Shown piece by piece: positions 38,996-52,000 of a DNA stretch of 64,000 nucleotides. Origin of the DNA: Lindgomyces ingoldianus (taxonomy: Eukaryota > Ascomycota > Dothideomycetes > Pleosporales > Lindgomycetaceae); NCBI RefSeq assembly GCF_010093535.1, contig NW_022985170.1:848016-912015 (forward strand), written 5' to 3'. Position numbers and translations under genes: made by a program. The stretch's first letter is position 1; the number at the start of each line of letters is the position of its first letter. Under the pieces are notes generated by a model. It was given only the letters and a program-made list of their open reading frames with translations, did no database searches and was not told the origin of the DNA.

Positions 38996-39841
38996 TCAAA
39001 CACAGCTCCCCTCAACGCTCGCCGTGCTATTCTTCACAAACCCATCCAGCACACCGCCACTCGCACATAACACAGCCTTCACAAACGCCCTACTAACTGC
39101 ATCCGCGCCCGCCGGACTCGTATGCGTATGATCATTCGGGAAAAACGTATCCACTGTTGCCTTCCCCATCGTCTTAAAGATATTAGCCGTATATTGCCCA
39201 TGATCAACAAACATAGCACTACTGCCGATCTGCTGCGCCGCGCTCTTTGAATACGTCGTAAAGCGAGACGCTGAGTAGCTGAACGTCCCGCTTTCCCAGG
39301 GATTGTTGGGAGTAGGTGACGAGATGATGACTTTTGCGCCTTTGGCGACGAGCGCTTTGCCGGCGTTGACAAGGTATGCGGGATAGGTGAGGACGGTCAC
39401 GGTTTGTCCGTTGTAGGTGGAGGTGCAGGTTTCGGAGCCCGCGCCCGGGCAATCCGTGCGGCCATTGTCGGATGAGGAGAGAGAGCCACCGTCGTTGTGG
39501 CCGAATTCAATGATAACGATGTCGTTGGTTTTCACCGTGTCGATGAGGGTTTGAAAGCGGTTTTCGACGGTGTAAGAACGGGCGCTGCGGCCAGCGATGG
39601 CTTTGTTGGAGACGGGGAGGGAGAGGGAATATTGGAGGTAGTGCCCCCATCCTGAGCATCGTCAGTTGAAAAAGCACAGGAAGAGTTGGGAGAACATACC
39701 TTGAGTTCCACTTCCGCCGCCGCTTTCGGCCATCGTCGAGTCGCCTGCTAGGTAGATTGTTTGTGCCCGCTTCTCATGGGGAGCACTGATAGCTATTGAA
39801 GCTAGCCCAAGGAGGGAGAAAAGATGTGACACAGATAACAT
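38996..39841 (-). CDS. Secreted rhamnogalacturonan acetylesterase (CE12, SGNH fold)
   Basis: Extracellular esterase removing acetyl groups from rhamnogalacturonan I in pectin, acting with other plant cell-wall enzymes. Two minus-strand exons (39700-39841 and 38996-39651) separated by a 48-nt intron give 265 residues, usual for the family. A signal peptide is clear (MLSVSHLFSLLGLASIAIS, cut near residue 21). SGNH block I is IYLAGDSTMAESGGGSGTQG with the nucleophile Ser, block II has the conserved Gly in the AGRSARSYT region, block III is EFGHNDGGS with the oxyanion-hole Asn, and block V is FPNDHTHTSPAGA with the Asp-x-x-His pair. Two Cys pairs suggest disulfides. It points to a plant-associated or litter-degrading lifestyle. 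The neighbours are not pectin genes. Confidence 0.93.
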
Positions 39842-41883
39842 TGGGACTAATATCTCTGAAAAGTATGTACATGGAAAATAGCTCTCAAAACCTGGATCCG
39901 AAAGAGCAGACAAGAAACCAAAGGAAAAGGTACACCACCAATAATATATGGCCCTCATAAATTCCCATCCTGCGCACGACACGCAAAAACTCAAACCCGA
40001 GCATTTACTTTCCTTAGAAACCCCGTTTCCTTAAATCAAAAACGTGGCCTGGAGAAATTTGAGAAGGAGGGTTCGTGGAAACATTGCTCCGCAAATACAT
40101 TGTGTCGTCGTGCGGGGAATGGTTGGGCGCTGTTTTAAGCTTAATTGTTAATCTACGCGCGGCCGCCGTTCATGAGGAGCCGTTTCAGCCGTTTCGATGG
40201 CGAACGCGAATGCGAGTGAAGCGTTGTTTGTAGTAAAGGCACCAGCTATTAAACCCACGAAAATGTCCTGGAAAACTTATGTCTCGAGAGGTCGTGTTGT
40301 ATGTTGGAATTCCGAACCTATCCACCAATCAGAAACCGCTCCCCGGAATATGCACAAAAGCTTTCGGAACTGCGCCATCATCCTACGTCCGTCCCCCCAA
40401 AAATCTCCGACATCTTCGTATTTTATCGGGCTCGCCGAACGCCAGAAAACCACCAGGCCAGCGGAACACGGAAAACAAGCCTTTATTTTACTTTTCAGAA
40501 GCGACATGGATATTGAAGAAGTGTGTCAGTCGCTCAGATGCAACCTTCCCGGGTGGGGGTGGAAATGATGACTGGCTTACTTCAACAACCGAAATGGCGC
40601 ATGGATGGCAATGGGATTCTGCCTCGCTATTATTTCACGAGGGTTGCGGTTGTGGATGTAATTTGAGTTTGGCAGCTATATTTAAGCCTCAAAGAAAGGA
40701 GCTTGGTATCACTTGGCTACCATCACAGTAAGTTGGTGTCTAAACATATCTGCGGATGAGGATTCTGAGTTGCAGCTGTCAGTTGACTGCTGGATTCTAT
40801 GCGAAACGCGAGATTGGTGGAAAGGTCCGAAAGATCGCCATTCTAACAAAGCTTGTGAACCTAAACTTGTTAACAGCATCATGCTTCAATATTCGCCAGA
40901 AACCTCGCTAGCGTATATTCCACATCCAACAACTCCCAAGCCCTTGAAATTCATGCAAGACTCGGCCCGAAAGTTGGGCACGCATTCTCTTGAGGTAAGT
41001 GCAAGGGTAAGCGATCCTGCGAATCCGTCCCGAGTTCCAGACCCTGACTCCCAAGATCGCAAAAGAAACGATGCATGATTCTCAGCCATCGAAACAACCC
41101 CTCGAACCATCACCCTGGCCGTAGACTAAGATGAAGCTGGAACCACACGGATACACAAAAACGAGGCTCACACGCATAGACACCGTTCGCATGGATACTT
41201 CTGACATCCATCCTGCCCACGGACCAACCTGTGGCTGCGAGGATCAAAAATATGGCATAGAACCCGGCCTACGGTGATGAAATGCGATGAGGGCTGATAT
41301 GTCCGAAATCCAGATGTCGGAAGACGAGGTTAAGCCGGTTTGAGAATGGGTCCAGTTCTGAACAGAATGATCTGCACTAAGGCTTCAGGGATGCAATCCA
41401 TGCTAGTTTTGGGTCCAGAGGATTCAACCGTCCTTAAGGAAATAGACTTGGTGTGAACGACCATTCTCCAGATTCAGACTAATATGTAAGGGGCACGTGA
41501 TGGCATAGGAAAGGATGCTAGAGCTGGAATCGGGCATTCTTCATTCATTTAGTAGGCGACAAGGGTATTAGGTATAGTAGTCGAACTGCTTAAACCACCC
41601 TACCTCTCTCAAATCTCATCTGCATGCTACCCGCGGAATTTTGCCCTAAAGGCAATAGACCACTTCACCTATATTCCCCCTCACCATGGCCTGTGCATTG
41701 TTAAAATCAGAAATAATGCACACTGTAAGGCACAATATGTAAGCTCAAAGAGGGGCAAGTATGGGGTAAAAACAAACAGACAAGCATAGATCCAAGGACA
41801 TTAACATTTATATTCATTGTCATAACCAATAATGCACCAGGTCTAAAAGCGCTCGCAAAACCTACAGCATTGAATGCTAGATT
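39842..41883. other. Intergenic region
   Basis: About 2 kb between the acetylesterase start and the end of the Zn2Cys6 gene. The first few hundred bases should be the acetylesterase promoter. ORFs up to 150 codons on the plus strand (for example 40279-40731) lack recognisable domains. I see no repeat or RNA gene. Confidence 0.4.
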
Positions 41884-43789
41884 CTAAAACTCCACATACC
41901 GATCAATACTCTCCCCACTCCGCATAAGATAGTTTACTGCAATATGTCTCTCTGCCATGTTTACACTGACAAAAACATCTTGCACTCGTCTTGGCTCTGC
42001 AATATCATCCCCTGCACTACATCTTCCAAGCGGTAGCCAGTTTTCTGGACCAAGATCAAAGACTTCGTCGAGCCCTTCTTCCAGCTTCACGCATTGTAGC
42101 GCGACCATCCCGGCCCCAAATGAGTCCCACACACCTTCTCGCCGCCGGCAGTTAAGAAGGAGGGCAATTGCGCGTCGGCGGAGAACTGGGTCGCGGCATC
42201 GGCACGCGGTTATAAAGAGTGGAACGATCGGGGAGAGTTCGAAGGAGGGGGAGAAGGATGACGGGCTTCGTTTTGCTACTGGCGTTGTGGTAAATTCGCA
42301 CGCCGTTTTTGTTGCTGGGACTGGAGGTGCCGGGTCAGGAAGGAATACTAATGTTGACGTCCCAGGGGGAGGTGAGGGTGTGGTTGTCGCGGGGTTCGGG
42401 GCAATCACTCGGAGTTTCGCTGGTCGAGGTTTCGAGCTTGTGGGAGTAGAGCGTGGCGGGGATGTGGAGGAGCGGGAGGAGGGTTGCGAGGCTGGCCGAT
42501 TGAGGATAGGGAGAGTTTCGGCGAGGTCAACGACAGTCTTAAAAGAGTCCACAAACGAATCCCACGCCATCTCCGTTTTTAGTCCGGCGCCAGCAGCAAC
42601 AATAGTGCTCGCCATCATGCCATATATCTTTAGAAGAGTGTTGCCGGCATATATCTTAGGATCGCCCTGTTCTGATGGGGGAATATTTTGCTGGTACTTA
42701 TCAAATGTCGTTCTCCAGGTTTCGAAGGAACTCATTAACTTTGTGTAGACTCGAAGCCATGTTGGGTGTTCTGGCGCTTGTGGGTTAATGTTGGCAACCC
42801 CGGATATCCACATCATGCATCGCAATAGCCCTACTAGGTCATTTCGAGCATTCGCGTTTTTCGTATAGGCGTCCGGTATCTGTGGACATTCCGGTGGGTT
42901 GTCTATGCTGTAATCGTACGGGGAAGTGTTGTCAGAGAAAGTCATGGCTTGTAGGTCGAAGCGGTACAGAACGTTTGCTATTGACTCTTGTGCAGCTGTA
43001 GAATGAGTCTGTGGCGGTAGGTCCCGCTTATGTTGATTGAGAATTCGTAGGCCATTTCGAAGATGCATGTTCGCGGCTCGGTAGTTACCCGCCAAGTTCT
43101 CGTAACATGTGAATATAATGCATGCTATGAGCACCTTCTCAACATCCACCTTACCTTCCTGGTGAGCTGTGAGGAGGTCATTCGAATGTTTGACGGCTTG
43201 CATGTATTGTACAAAGGCAAAGTCGTTCGTTTTGGCACTAAAGATTGGTGTGGTGCTCTCAAAGCGTTCATGCATGGTGCTTAGGGCAAGAATTCCATGT
43301 TTAATCGCTGGTTCTGACTGACTGAGTTGCAAGATTTTCTGACTCCAAAGATCCGAGTCGAAGAATTCGGTCCACTTCGGAAGCGTGTGTGTCCGGAAGT
43401 AGAAGAACGATCGATTCTCAGCAGAGTCAGGAGAGATACTTCGCGACGGGTTTCTCGGAACACTTGTCGGGGAAGGTTTTTGCGGGACTACTAGGAATGA
43501 TGGATTTCGAAATGATGCTGCTGCAGCGGGTGACTGATCTCGTGAACGTGTGACATGCTTGTAGCCCTCACACTTGCGGCCGGTTTTTGTGCACCGCTGG
43601 CATTCTGGCTTAGTCTCGTCGCACTTGACACGACGTATCCTAGCATCAAATTAACACTGTGGGGTTTTTTTTGGGGTATTTTCTACAATCAGGTTTTGGG
43701 TAGGATAGCCCTCACCTGCAAGTCTCGCAACCCGTTTTGACGCGCAACTTGTACTGGCGCTCCAGCTGCCGTAGCTTGGTTTCATCCAT
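41884..43789 (-). CDS. Zn2Cys6 transcription factor with fungal-specific domain
   Basis: Gal4-type nuclear regulator with unknown targets. Two minus-strand exons (43716-43789 and 41884-43639) with a 76-nt intron inside the zinc cluster give 609 residues. The binuclear cluster is GCETCRIRRVKCDE, then KPECQRCTKTGRKCEGY at residues ~18-50, with the six-Cys spacing C-x2-C-x6-C-x5-C-x2-C-x6-C. A short linker (VPQKPSPTSVPRNPSRSISP) is followed by a helical fungal-specific region of the DUF3468 kind (KHGILALSTMHERF, VLIACIIFTCYENLAGNYRA, HLRNGLRIL). A Pro/Ser/Thr-rich insert lies at ~400-460. The C-terminus is FVSVNMAERHIAVNYLMRSG. The intron position after the second Cys is common in such genes. 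Confidence 0.88.
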
Positions 43790-46177
43790 GGTTAGATCTG
43801 AGTACTGTAAGAGAAGGCCAGCGGCTGTTGACGACGTCTGGATTCAATGTGACGCATGATGAGGCTAACAGCTTAGGCTTTATAAGTGAAGGTGTCACAT
43901 CGGTGGCTGAGCGTTGGAGCCATGTCTGACGGCCCGGGGTTCGGGTTAAGGTTCCTGTTGGCCCCTTGCACTAACCCTGTCTGGTGCAGTGCAGCTCCCA
44001 CGAGAGTCTGCCTTGTCAAACACCATCATCGAGTGTGATGTGATATGACCAAGTCGGGGCCAATACGAATGTTTCGAACGGATTTCGCATCTTGACCCTG
44101 CGAGATAATCGTATGCGGCCAGCAGCATCCTTCGTACGCTTCTTGGAGGGTGCGGTTGCGCTGGAGTGGTCATCCTGTGTGCCTGCTTGGCGTTTTTGGC
44201 TGTTCGCTGACCAGAGCATTTGCGTTCCGACAACCACGGAACCAATAGCCCATGCAATCTTGCTAACTGCCGTTCGGAAATATCAGGTCAGGTCGGGCTT
44301 TTCGCAAATCTGTCCCTGATACGCCAAGCTTAAAAGTCCTTAACATAGACAACGAATCATGGATCGAAGAAACCTTTCATCGCTGACCATCCGCGTCCTT
44401 GAACCATAAGCCTAGTTTTGTTTCCTTTGGACCCACGGAATATTGCGCAAAGGTCAATGGTGGAGATTGCCCATTAGCCAAGAATGCTGCCAAACCATAA
44501 CCTACTGGTGCTGGCAGACCGTTAGCTCTAGGCAAGTGCCATCCGCGATGTGCGTAGTGTGCTCAGGAGCCTCGAAACCATCGTCAGTGTCAGCGCCTAG
44601 TATGCATTGAATCGTGGGAAGGCTAGACTTACAATTGTAGTCTTACTTCGTGCGTCGCGGCCACCCGTCATCACACCGTAAAACGCCAGCATCCCCCAGA
44701 AACATTAAAATCTATCTCTTGGCCACTTCGCGCAAATGTGAGGCCTTGTAGTTAGATCCACATGTATTTTTCGTGGAGGTGGGCCATATCGATGTTGTAT
44801 TCTTGAGCCACTTCAACCTCAGCTCAGAGAAGGCAAACAATAATGCGACCATCACATAATACAATAATGGGTATGTGCCTGTGAGACGGTCTTCGCGAGT
44901 CTGCCTTCGCGAGTCACAGGAAAGGAAAGAGTTTGATTCCTCACTGCATATTAGCATCTGCCGCCGAATATGAGCCCAGAGGGTTTGACTTACCTGAGCA
45001 AAGCCGCAAAAATCGATGCAGACTTCTGTCCAAATTTAGACGCTGGCTTATTTTGTCCATTATGACGGCATGCAGTACTGATATGATACTAATCTTTCTC
45101 CACAAGGAGCTTGGTCGTCAGTGCAGTGCCCACCCGTTGTATAACCACTGACGTTTGACACGGCAGAGGCATCCGAGACAAACATTTGGTGAAAATGCCC
45201 GTTGTTAGTACTCCGTACATTCTGACCATCTTGTTATGTGACTCGCTCCGTCCGTCCAGTACCAACCATTCAAAACTTCTAAATTGTGGCTAAGGCAATA
45301 GGCGGAGTCATACATGAGGAAGATGGGAAGATACTGCGATTGACTTATTGTCGGCTCGTAAAGTCCATAAGAGCGGTATCGGAGGGTACGACAGCAATTC
45401 CGGAGGGTGGCAAGTCGCAGGGTTAACATGGAGAAGAGAAAAGATGATCGAATAATCGCCAAATATGATTTCCAAAAGGCAATGGGATAGACTCGCACAC
45501 CAAAAAGCGGCATGCAGAAACCTATCCGGCGTCTGTGACCCCAAAGACCTCCGGCAGTGTTGATGTGGAAGAAAGAGAAGCAAAAAGATCCTCGAATGCG
45601 GCCAGCGATGAGCTTAAAGATCCAATGCACAACAGTCCCTTGAAACACCCCGGAGAAATACACCTCAAATATTCGGAACTCCCCGACTCACGAATCCGCA
45701 TCGCGAATACTACGCCTTTGAAGCATTTCGCAATTCGCAATTGCTTGTTATCCATTTTTGGAAATCAGACGAAAGTTACCTGACCAAAAAGGGAAGTATC
45801 CGAGCAGACCAATCATGTCCAAAAATGGCAACGCTGACAGGAGGAGCTTTTAATTACGCCTGGGGTCCCACGTCATGTCCGATATCTCTCCGTCCTTGTC
45901 AAAACCTATGAAATGTCAAGTGTTCAAGAAATAAAGGTTCGTTTAAAGATTGAAAGGGGGAGGGTGAAAGGGACGGGGATGCTGCTACTTATAAATATCA
46001 ATGACGTTTTCCGCATCACGAAATACGAGTTCCGTGGAAAAATTCCGTCAGCCCTAAGGCGTATTTCGCACACCCACGAATCTCATTGCTTCGAACCTCG
46101 GCTCGAAAAAGTTCCCCAAGGCATCTTGGTGGTCAATCGTTACTAATATCACAAATGCGGACATGTCCTCCGATGTC
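43790..46177. other. Gene-free region before the pseudogene
   Basis: About 2.4 kb with no supported gene. A minus-strand ORF at 45205-45663 (152 codons) is rich in aromatic and hydrophobic residues but has no motif I know. It may be chance or a decayed membrane protein. Together with the following pseudogene and the stretch to 49 kb, this forms a ~5-kb zone without an intact gene. Confidence 0.4.
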
Positions 46178-47502
46178 CTACCAGATTAGGATGGGTTTGA
46201 TTGTGGCCTTGGTATGCATATCTTCGAGTGGTGTCTCGAAGTCATCGGCCTGTTGCGAGTAAATGGGAATAGATTCTGAAGGAGGGGAAGAGCACTGACA
46301 TACAGCGTATTGCTTCAAGAGCTTGTCAACCGGCAGCTTCCCGACTCGATACCATTGAATCAATTGTGGTATCTACTGATCTCAAAGTTAACGCGGGCTT
46401 CAGGACACTTTCCCGTGATAGTGGGCTCTTACAGTCTTGGGGAGAGCACTCCCCTCGATGCATCTACGGATAGCTTTTCTGGCCTAAAAATCCGTCCTTA
46501 GATGAATGAAAGGCACGTATGCGTTATCCGGAAGGGATACAGAGTTAGACTTATGCCCAATAAACCGTGCAAATCGAGAGGCAATGTCTAGCCTATTATT
46601 ATGCCACTCAAGATCAGCTGGCCCTGCTGATCCAAGAGATCGCCGCCGGCATGGATAATGTCCAAGACGCCCGTAGTATCGACATTACAACTGGTGCCAC
46701 CCTTGCAAATATCCTTAATCGCTTGAGTGAGGCCCACTTGAAGATCTTGGAATTCAAAGGTATTGATAACATGTGTAACACCAACAGATTTGGCCATGTC
46801 GAGCCTGAATTGTACACGATCTACACCAACGATAATGTAGCAATCTCGAATCTTTGCGGCCATCAACGCAAGCATGCCTACTCCACCGAGCCCAAATACC
46901 GCGACTGAATCCGTCTCTTTGACATTTGCGAGCTTCGTCACAGCACCAACCCCACTCTAGAACTCACACCCGAAAGGTGCGAATATCTTGAGCTCTTCCT
47001 CGCTCTTGATCGGACCTGACACATTTACTGCTGGCTTTTCCTAGACTAGGGCTAGGTTCGAGAAGCTAGACTGGCAGAAGAGGGCTCCACTGGCGCTCTT
47101 ACCATCACCGAGCTTGTAGACCTCCGACCTCATCGTAATGTTCTTCTCGAAGGTCGGACAGTAACCCGGACGGCCATTGCTGCAATTATAGCACGTTGTC
47201 TCTCCGCAGTAGTCAAAAGAAACAAGGACTAAGTCGCCCGGCTTGGTATGCGTAATCTTCGAACCCATCTTTTCGATGATTCCACCACCTTCGTGGCCCA
47301 GAACTTTTGGCCACAATCCATACTCCGCTGGAACCATCGACATGGCGAGATCGGTGTAGCAGACACCTGAAGCAATCACCTGAACTAACATTTCATCCTT
47401 GAGAGGCTCTCGAAGATTGACGGTTTATGTATTCTACCTGAAGCGTCCATCTTTTGTTGGCGTGGAGACAATTTCCTTTGTGTTGATAGTGTATCCGGCC
47501 AT
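46178..47502 (-). pseudogene. Zinc-dependent alcohol dehydrogenase (aryl-alcohol type), decayed
   Basis: Remnant of a full-length medium-chain alcohol dehydrogenase. It starts MAGYTINTKEIVSTPTKDGR at 47502 and stays in one frame to about 46588. Recognisable parts are ASGVCYTDLAMSMVP (catalytic Zn Cys), LGHEGGGIIEKMGSKI, the structural-Zn loop with CGETTCYNCSNGRPGYCP, and the nucleotide-binding SVAVFGLGGVGMLALMAAK. Further on come RKAIRRCIEGSALPKT, IQWYRVGKLPVDKLLKQY and DFETPLEDMHTKATIKPILI, separated by what look like ancestral introns (GTAAGA...CAG near 46385-46445; GTATGT...CAG near 46250-46305). In-frame stops are at 47434-47436 (TAG), 47425-47427 (TAA), 47041-47043 (TAG), 46957-46959 (TAG) and 46588-46590 (TAG), with probable others near 46490. 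Each can be read as CAG or CAA changed by one C-to-T. I leave it unrepaired. Confidence 0.85.
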
Positions 47503-49080
47503 GGCAGCTTTGTTTTAAGAGCTCGAGAGGAAAGTGGAATGGAGTTGGATCATAGAAGGTGGAAACCTAACTCCATTCGGGCTTTATATGCAGGCACCTA
47601 GAGACTAGTATTCTGACGCTGCGAGATGACCACTGTAGTATGACAGGATTTGCTGACAGGCTCGGTTTGGCGGTGTCCCGGATCGGCGATTTAAGATTCT
47701 AGTGCTCTCTTATTCAATCATTTTCAAGTCCTATATCTCTCTCCCCCAAGTTGCTCTTAAGCTAAGTTCTTCGATTAGAGAGTCCACCAATATTACTCAA
47801 TCATGAGACCAACCTCGGGCGAGCAGGTGTTCTAGGTCCAACTTGAACACGCCGCAAAAGCTAGGATCCCTAAGAACTTTCAGTATAAATTCAGCTTAGC
47901 CGCATCAATTCATCCCACAGGGGCGTAGAAGACTATCTAAACTAACCTTGCGCGGTTCTTGGTAAATTCGGAGATCGGAAAGAAGGTGAAGCCGTTGCCT
48001 ATAGTACTCCGCATTGCATTCTCCTATATGCCATCGATGGCATCAGCATTCACTTGCCCGCCTTACTGCGGCTATTGGCCGACGAGAGTATTCAATGGAA
48101 GAATAAGAGTTAGATCGTTGAAGATCCCAGATGGTACATAGGTTAAGCCGGTCGCCAGCCAACTTTATATAAGCCCCAGTATAAAATAGGAACGGCAGAA
48201 GCCTAGCTTATTTTCCCTTAGAGGAAATATGATTGGCCTGTAAAGCCGGACAAAGTAGCACTGGGTTTAATCGTGATCTAGGTACGGGTTTGCCGTTTCC
48301 GAGAAGAGATAAGATGTGCTTCACGTCTGTTATTTAGCCTCTACTTAGCTGAGCCTTCTGACGTGTCACGTCGTTGAGGGAAAGTTACTAATTCTGCAAG
48401 CTTCTCTTTTTACCATGCCTTGCTCTTAGCTTGTTGTGGAGAAGTAAACGAAGTTTCTTAGGAAAGACAGAAATAGATTTTGTCCAGTAAGCCGCTTACA
48501 GTTACCCAGGCAAGCTAGGTCTTTGTCCATAGGACAAAAGCATGGAAATATAGTATTTTGGCACCTGCTACAGAACGTTAAAAGGGACGCTTTAACCCAT
48601 CCAGCGAGTTGCCAGAGTTAAGGGAGTATTAAGAGGATGGAGATTCCCGCAATCAAGTTTCTCCTATAACATAGGATAAGATGTCCTATGCCAGCGTTTC
48701 GGAGCTTGGTTCAAAGTCCAAAAGTCAAAAAAAAAACTTTAAATTCTATATGTTTGCCTTTTCGTCCTTAATTTGTGTTCACTCTCGGTTCGTCATGCTA
48801 CCAAAACCCATGCAAAGATGCATTGCCATGCATGCCCAATCCAGAACCGAAACCATAGCCTTCCAAAACGCCAAATAGGAGCTCTTAGATAAAACACGCC
48901 AGGGAGAGCTCCATGATGCAATCGAAATGATATCAGTTCTGCTGACCGCCAAAGTATTTGTAAAAAAGGCCTTGATGCAAAGTGTAATGGTACAGATGTG
49001 CAAGAGGGCATTTGGGGGTACTATGAAGTGGAGCGTTTAAGTTAGGAAGAAACGATAAGGCGCGGCGCGTCCTCAATGGA
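47503..49080. other. Intergenic, TA-rich decayed stretch
   Basis: About 1.6 kb with many TAA, TAG and TTA-type words in all frames and no intact ORF. It begins with the former promoter of the dehydrogenase relic. The composition is consistent with mutated, formerly coding or repeated DNA, but I can name no family. The right end should include the 3' UTR of the DUF1765 gene. Confidence 0.4.
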
Positions 49081-52000
49081 TCATCCAGGTCTCCTGAAAG
49101 CTTCGACTGCAAGTGTTGGAGTTTCAACGAGTCGATTGGATGGTACCCCCTCGTTCTTTCTTCGTTCAAAGAAGTTCTGACATTCATGGGAGATCAAAGT
49201 CCATTCAGCGAGAGCGCGCCCTGCATAGCGGCTAGACATCGCTGCTGGCCCAGTTGGTCGGGAACTCATGATCCCACCGATATTGATCCCCTTGGTCTGA
49301 AGGAGCACCTGTGCAGGGAGTGGAAGACGTGGAGGACCGAGTCGCATGTTTTGGAAATTGTGGAAGCGCTTATCGACCCACTCTAAAGAGAATCGAAAGC
49401 TAAAGCTGCGGTGAGAGGCCGGAGAGGGTGTCCTGTCAGGAGAGGTTGACTTCCCTCTTGTAGATGTATCAGCCGAAGAGGTGGACGAATTATTAGCGGC
49501 CTTGTTCTCTTTATTAGTCGGCCCAGGGCTTCGAGATTTTGAAGATTGTTTCGGCGCGCTGATGAAGTTTCGTAGGATGCTCCAACGCCCTTTGCTCGTC
49601 TCTTCTTCGCCAAAATCTTGCGAGTCCGCCGACTGTGCGGATACCGGTCGAGCATCCGCTTCCGGAATCGTATTGTTCATAGATGATAACCTTCTCGATA
49701 CCGGAGACTGAACAACGCCATCGAATGAGATGAAAGGCCCGCTACTAGTGACTATAGGGTTATCATTACGTATGATGAGGAATCGACGACCTGGGGCGGG
49801 GTTGCACGGAGCTGTCGACGGCGGAAGCGTGCTCTTGATTTCAGCCTCTTCACGGAGCCACAGGTAGTGAGACCATACGGTCCGTAAGCGATCACTCAAT
49901 GACTTCATAATGCTGCTATTGGAAATCTGTCAGTACATCAATCCATTCTTCAGGAGGAATTCTTACAGTTCTCCAGCCGTCTCATCGCCATCGAAACGTG
50001 CAACCCGCCAGCACAGCAAACGCATGAAATAGGATCGCACCATTGGGCACCAATGGTTAAATCGACTTTCGAAGAACTCCGGCTCCAGTAAAAAGTCCGA
50101 GCAGAGCATTGCTTTGCGTTGCTCGTCCGAAACTAGAGTTGGCCAAGTGCTGTACAAGAAGGCAAACAACTTGATCTCTGTCGCTGTATTCTGACTTGCA
50201 GTCATCTGCCTGCATACCGAGAGCCAAAAAGGCCAGTCTAGGACCGAATGCCGCCCAACGTCAAGCTGCTCATAGCGAACCAAGATGACAAAGGCCTCTT
50301 CCAGAAAATCACAAAGGGTATAACAGGCATTATTGTCGTAAACCGAAACTTTCCGCGCGGTCGCTTTCAGAAGATGTCCGAAACTCTCCGCAAAAATTCT
50401 TCTAGCCGTGTGAAGATGTGCATTTCGCTCAGAAAGAAAATCTCGAATAAGCATGATAAGGCGATTCTCTGCCATCTGCCGGGTAGCATTAGCGGGAGGT
50501 ATCGGCAGCGTAGACACTGAGGTATCCAAATCACTCAAGACATCGTCGAAGGTAACGGAGGCTGCACCGGCCGCTGAATCATCAGGCTGTTGATGAGTGG
50601 CATGCCGATTGATTGTGGCGTCCAGATTGGTCAAGATCTGGGCATGAACCATAACCAGTCCAGGAACACATACTCGTTCTGCAGCGCTCGGCTCAACAGG
50701 CAGGAAGTCGGTAACAAGGATGTGATAGTGCTTCACGAAAACGTAAAAGAGATCACTTTCGGCACCTGACCAGCGCTTTACCCAGGCACCGTACCAGTCG
50801 AGGTTTGCAGTGCCAAGGGGTAAAGAGGCAGGTCGTCGCAGATAGCGAATAGCCTTGGTGAGGGACTGAAATTTGAGTGAATGAAGCAATGGGGGGAAGG
50901 ATGAAGCAATGCGATCAGACACGAGATCCAGCCGATCTTGCCTTGAGATCCCAGACTCTTCGAGGACGCGTCTCATCGTATCTAGGGAGGGGTTCCACAG
51001 GCGCACCAAAACATCAGCGACCCCAGGACAGAAGCAGAACGCATATGCGCACGTCTTCCCGCAGAAAGTCACAAGGCTGGCGGCAGCGTTTCGCAGAGAC
51101 ATCTTGTCGACCACAAAGGCAATCTGAGAGAGCAGATTCTGGGTGAAGATATTCCGGACATTGTGGTAGACGGATTCAGCGAGGAAGTCAGAGGAGCCAG
51201 AAGAGGTGGAGCCGGCTGATTTCGCGGTTGTGGTGGATGCCGTCTCGGCCCGGTCGGCCAGGGCACAGAATGGGGAAGGAGACATGCGCCACTCTGGTCT
51301 TTCCATAACTGCTGCGATGCCCTCGAGAATAGCGGGGCGGTCGGTGCCAGATATAGACTGGTTGTTCCTTCCAGCCAGGAGCTCTAACAACCCAGTCCAC
51401 CAGCCATTTAAGATGTTAGCTCGTCTATCTAAATCTTCAGGTCGTAGCTTGTGGTTCGAGGGGTGTGAAGCGTAGGAGCGCAAGAATGGGAGAAGCGCGG
51501 TCCGAACAACATTGGCCTTCAGAGCAATCGACTTTGCTTGGAATCTGCGATAGATCCGTTAGCCTGGAATGATTTGGGAATGTTGTTCAACTCACTTGCG
51601 AAGATCTCCCTCTAGCGTCCGGAACACCGCCCAGAGCTCGTCTTTCTTACGGGGCTCCGTTTTGGCGCCTTTGAGCTTGTCTGACGAGAGATTGCGGGGA
51701 AGCGGCGGAATGTGGTTCGGAGATGTGGGTGTCTGTGAGAACGAGGGTAGCCTGTCGGTGGAAAATGATTTCGGCATTGGAGGAACAGACGGAATATTAC
51801 TAGTAGATGCAGATGTCGCTTGCTGGGCATTCGAGGAGCTGAAGATGCCGCTCAAGGGTCGCTTCGTTTTTTTGGTGAGGACACGAGATTTGGATGTTGT
51901 CGCTGGCGAGCTTTCGGTGGCTTGCCTCGAACGAGGCTCCTCTAGAATGCTCAACGCGCTGGATAGGGACTTTCGTTTGCTTCCCTCGGCGTGCATTGAG

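Noticed and set aside
45205..45663. 152-codon hydrophobic ORF as a membrane protein gene
   Set aside because: No family motif, no plausible upstream or downstream exon, and it lies in a decayed block.
47820..48180. Second RIP-mutated gene relic on the minus strand (a frame with phrases such as GNGFTFFPISEFTKNRAR)
   Set aside because: The number of stops in that frame is about what chance predicts, and I recognise no family.
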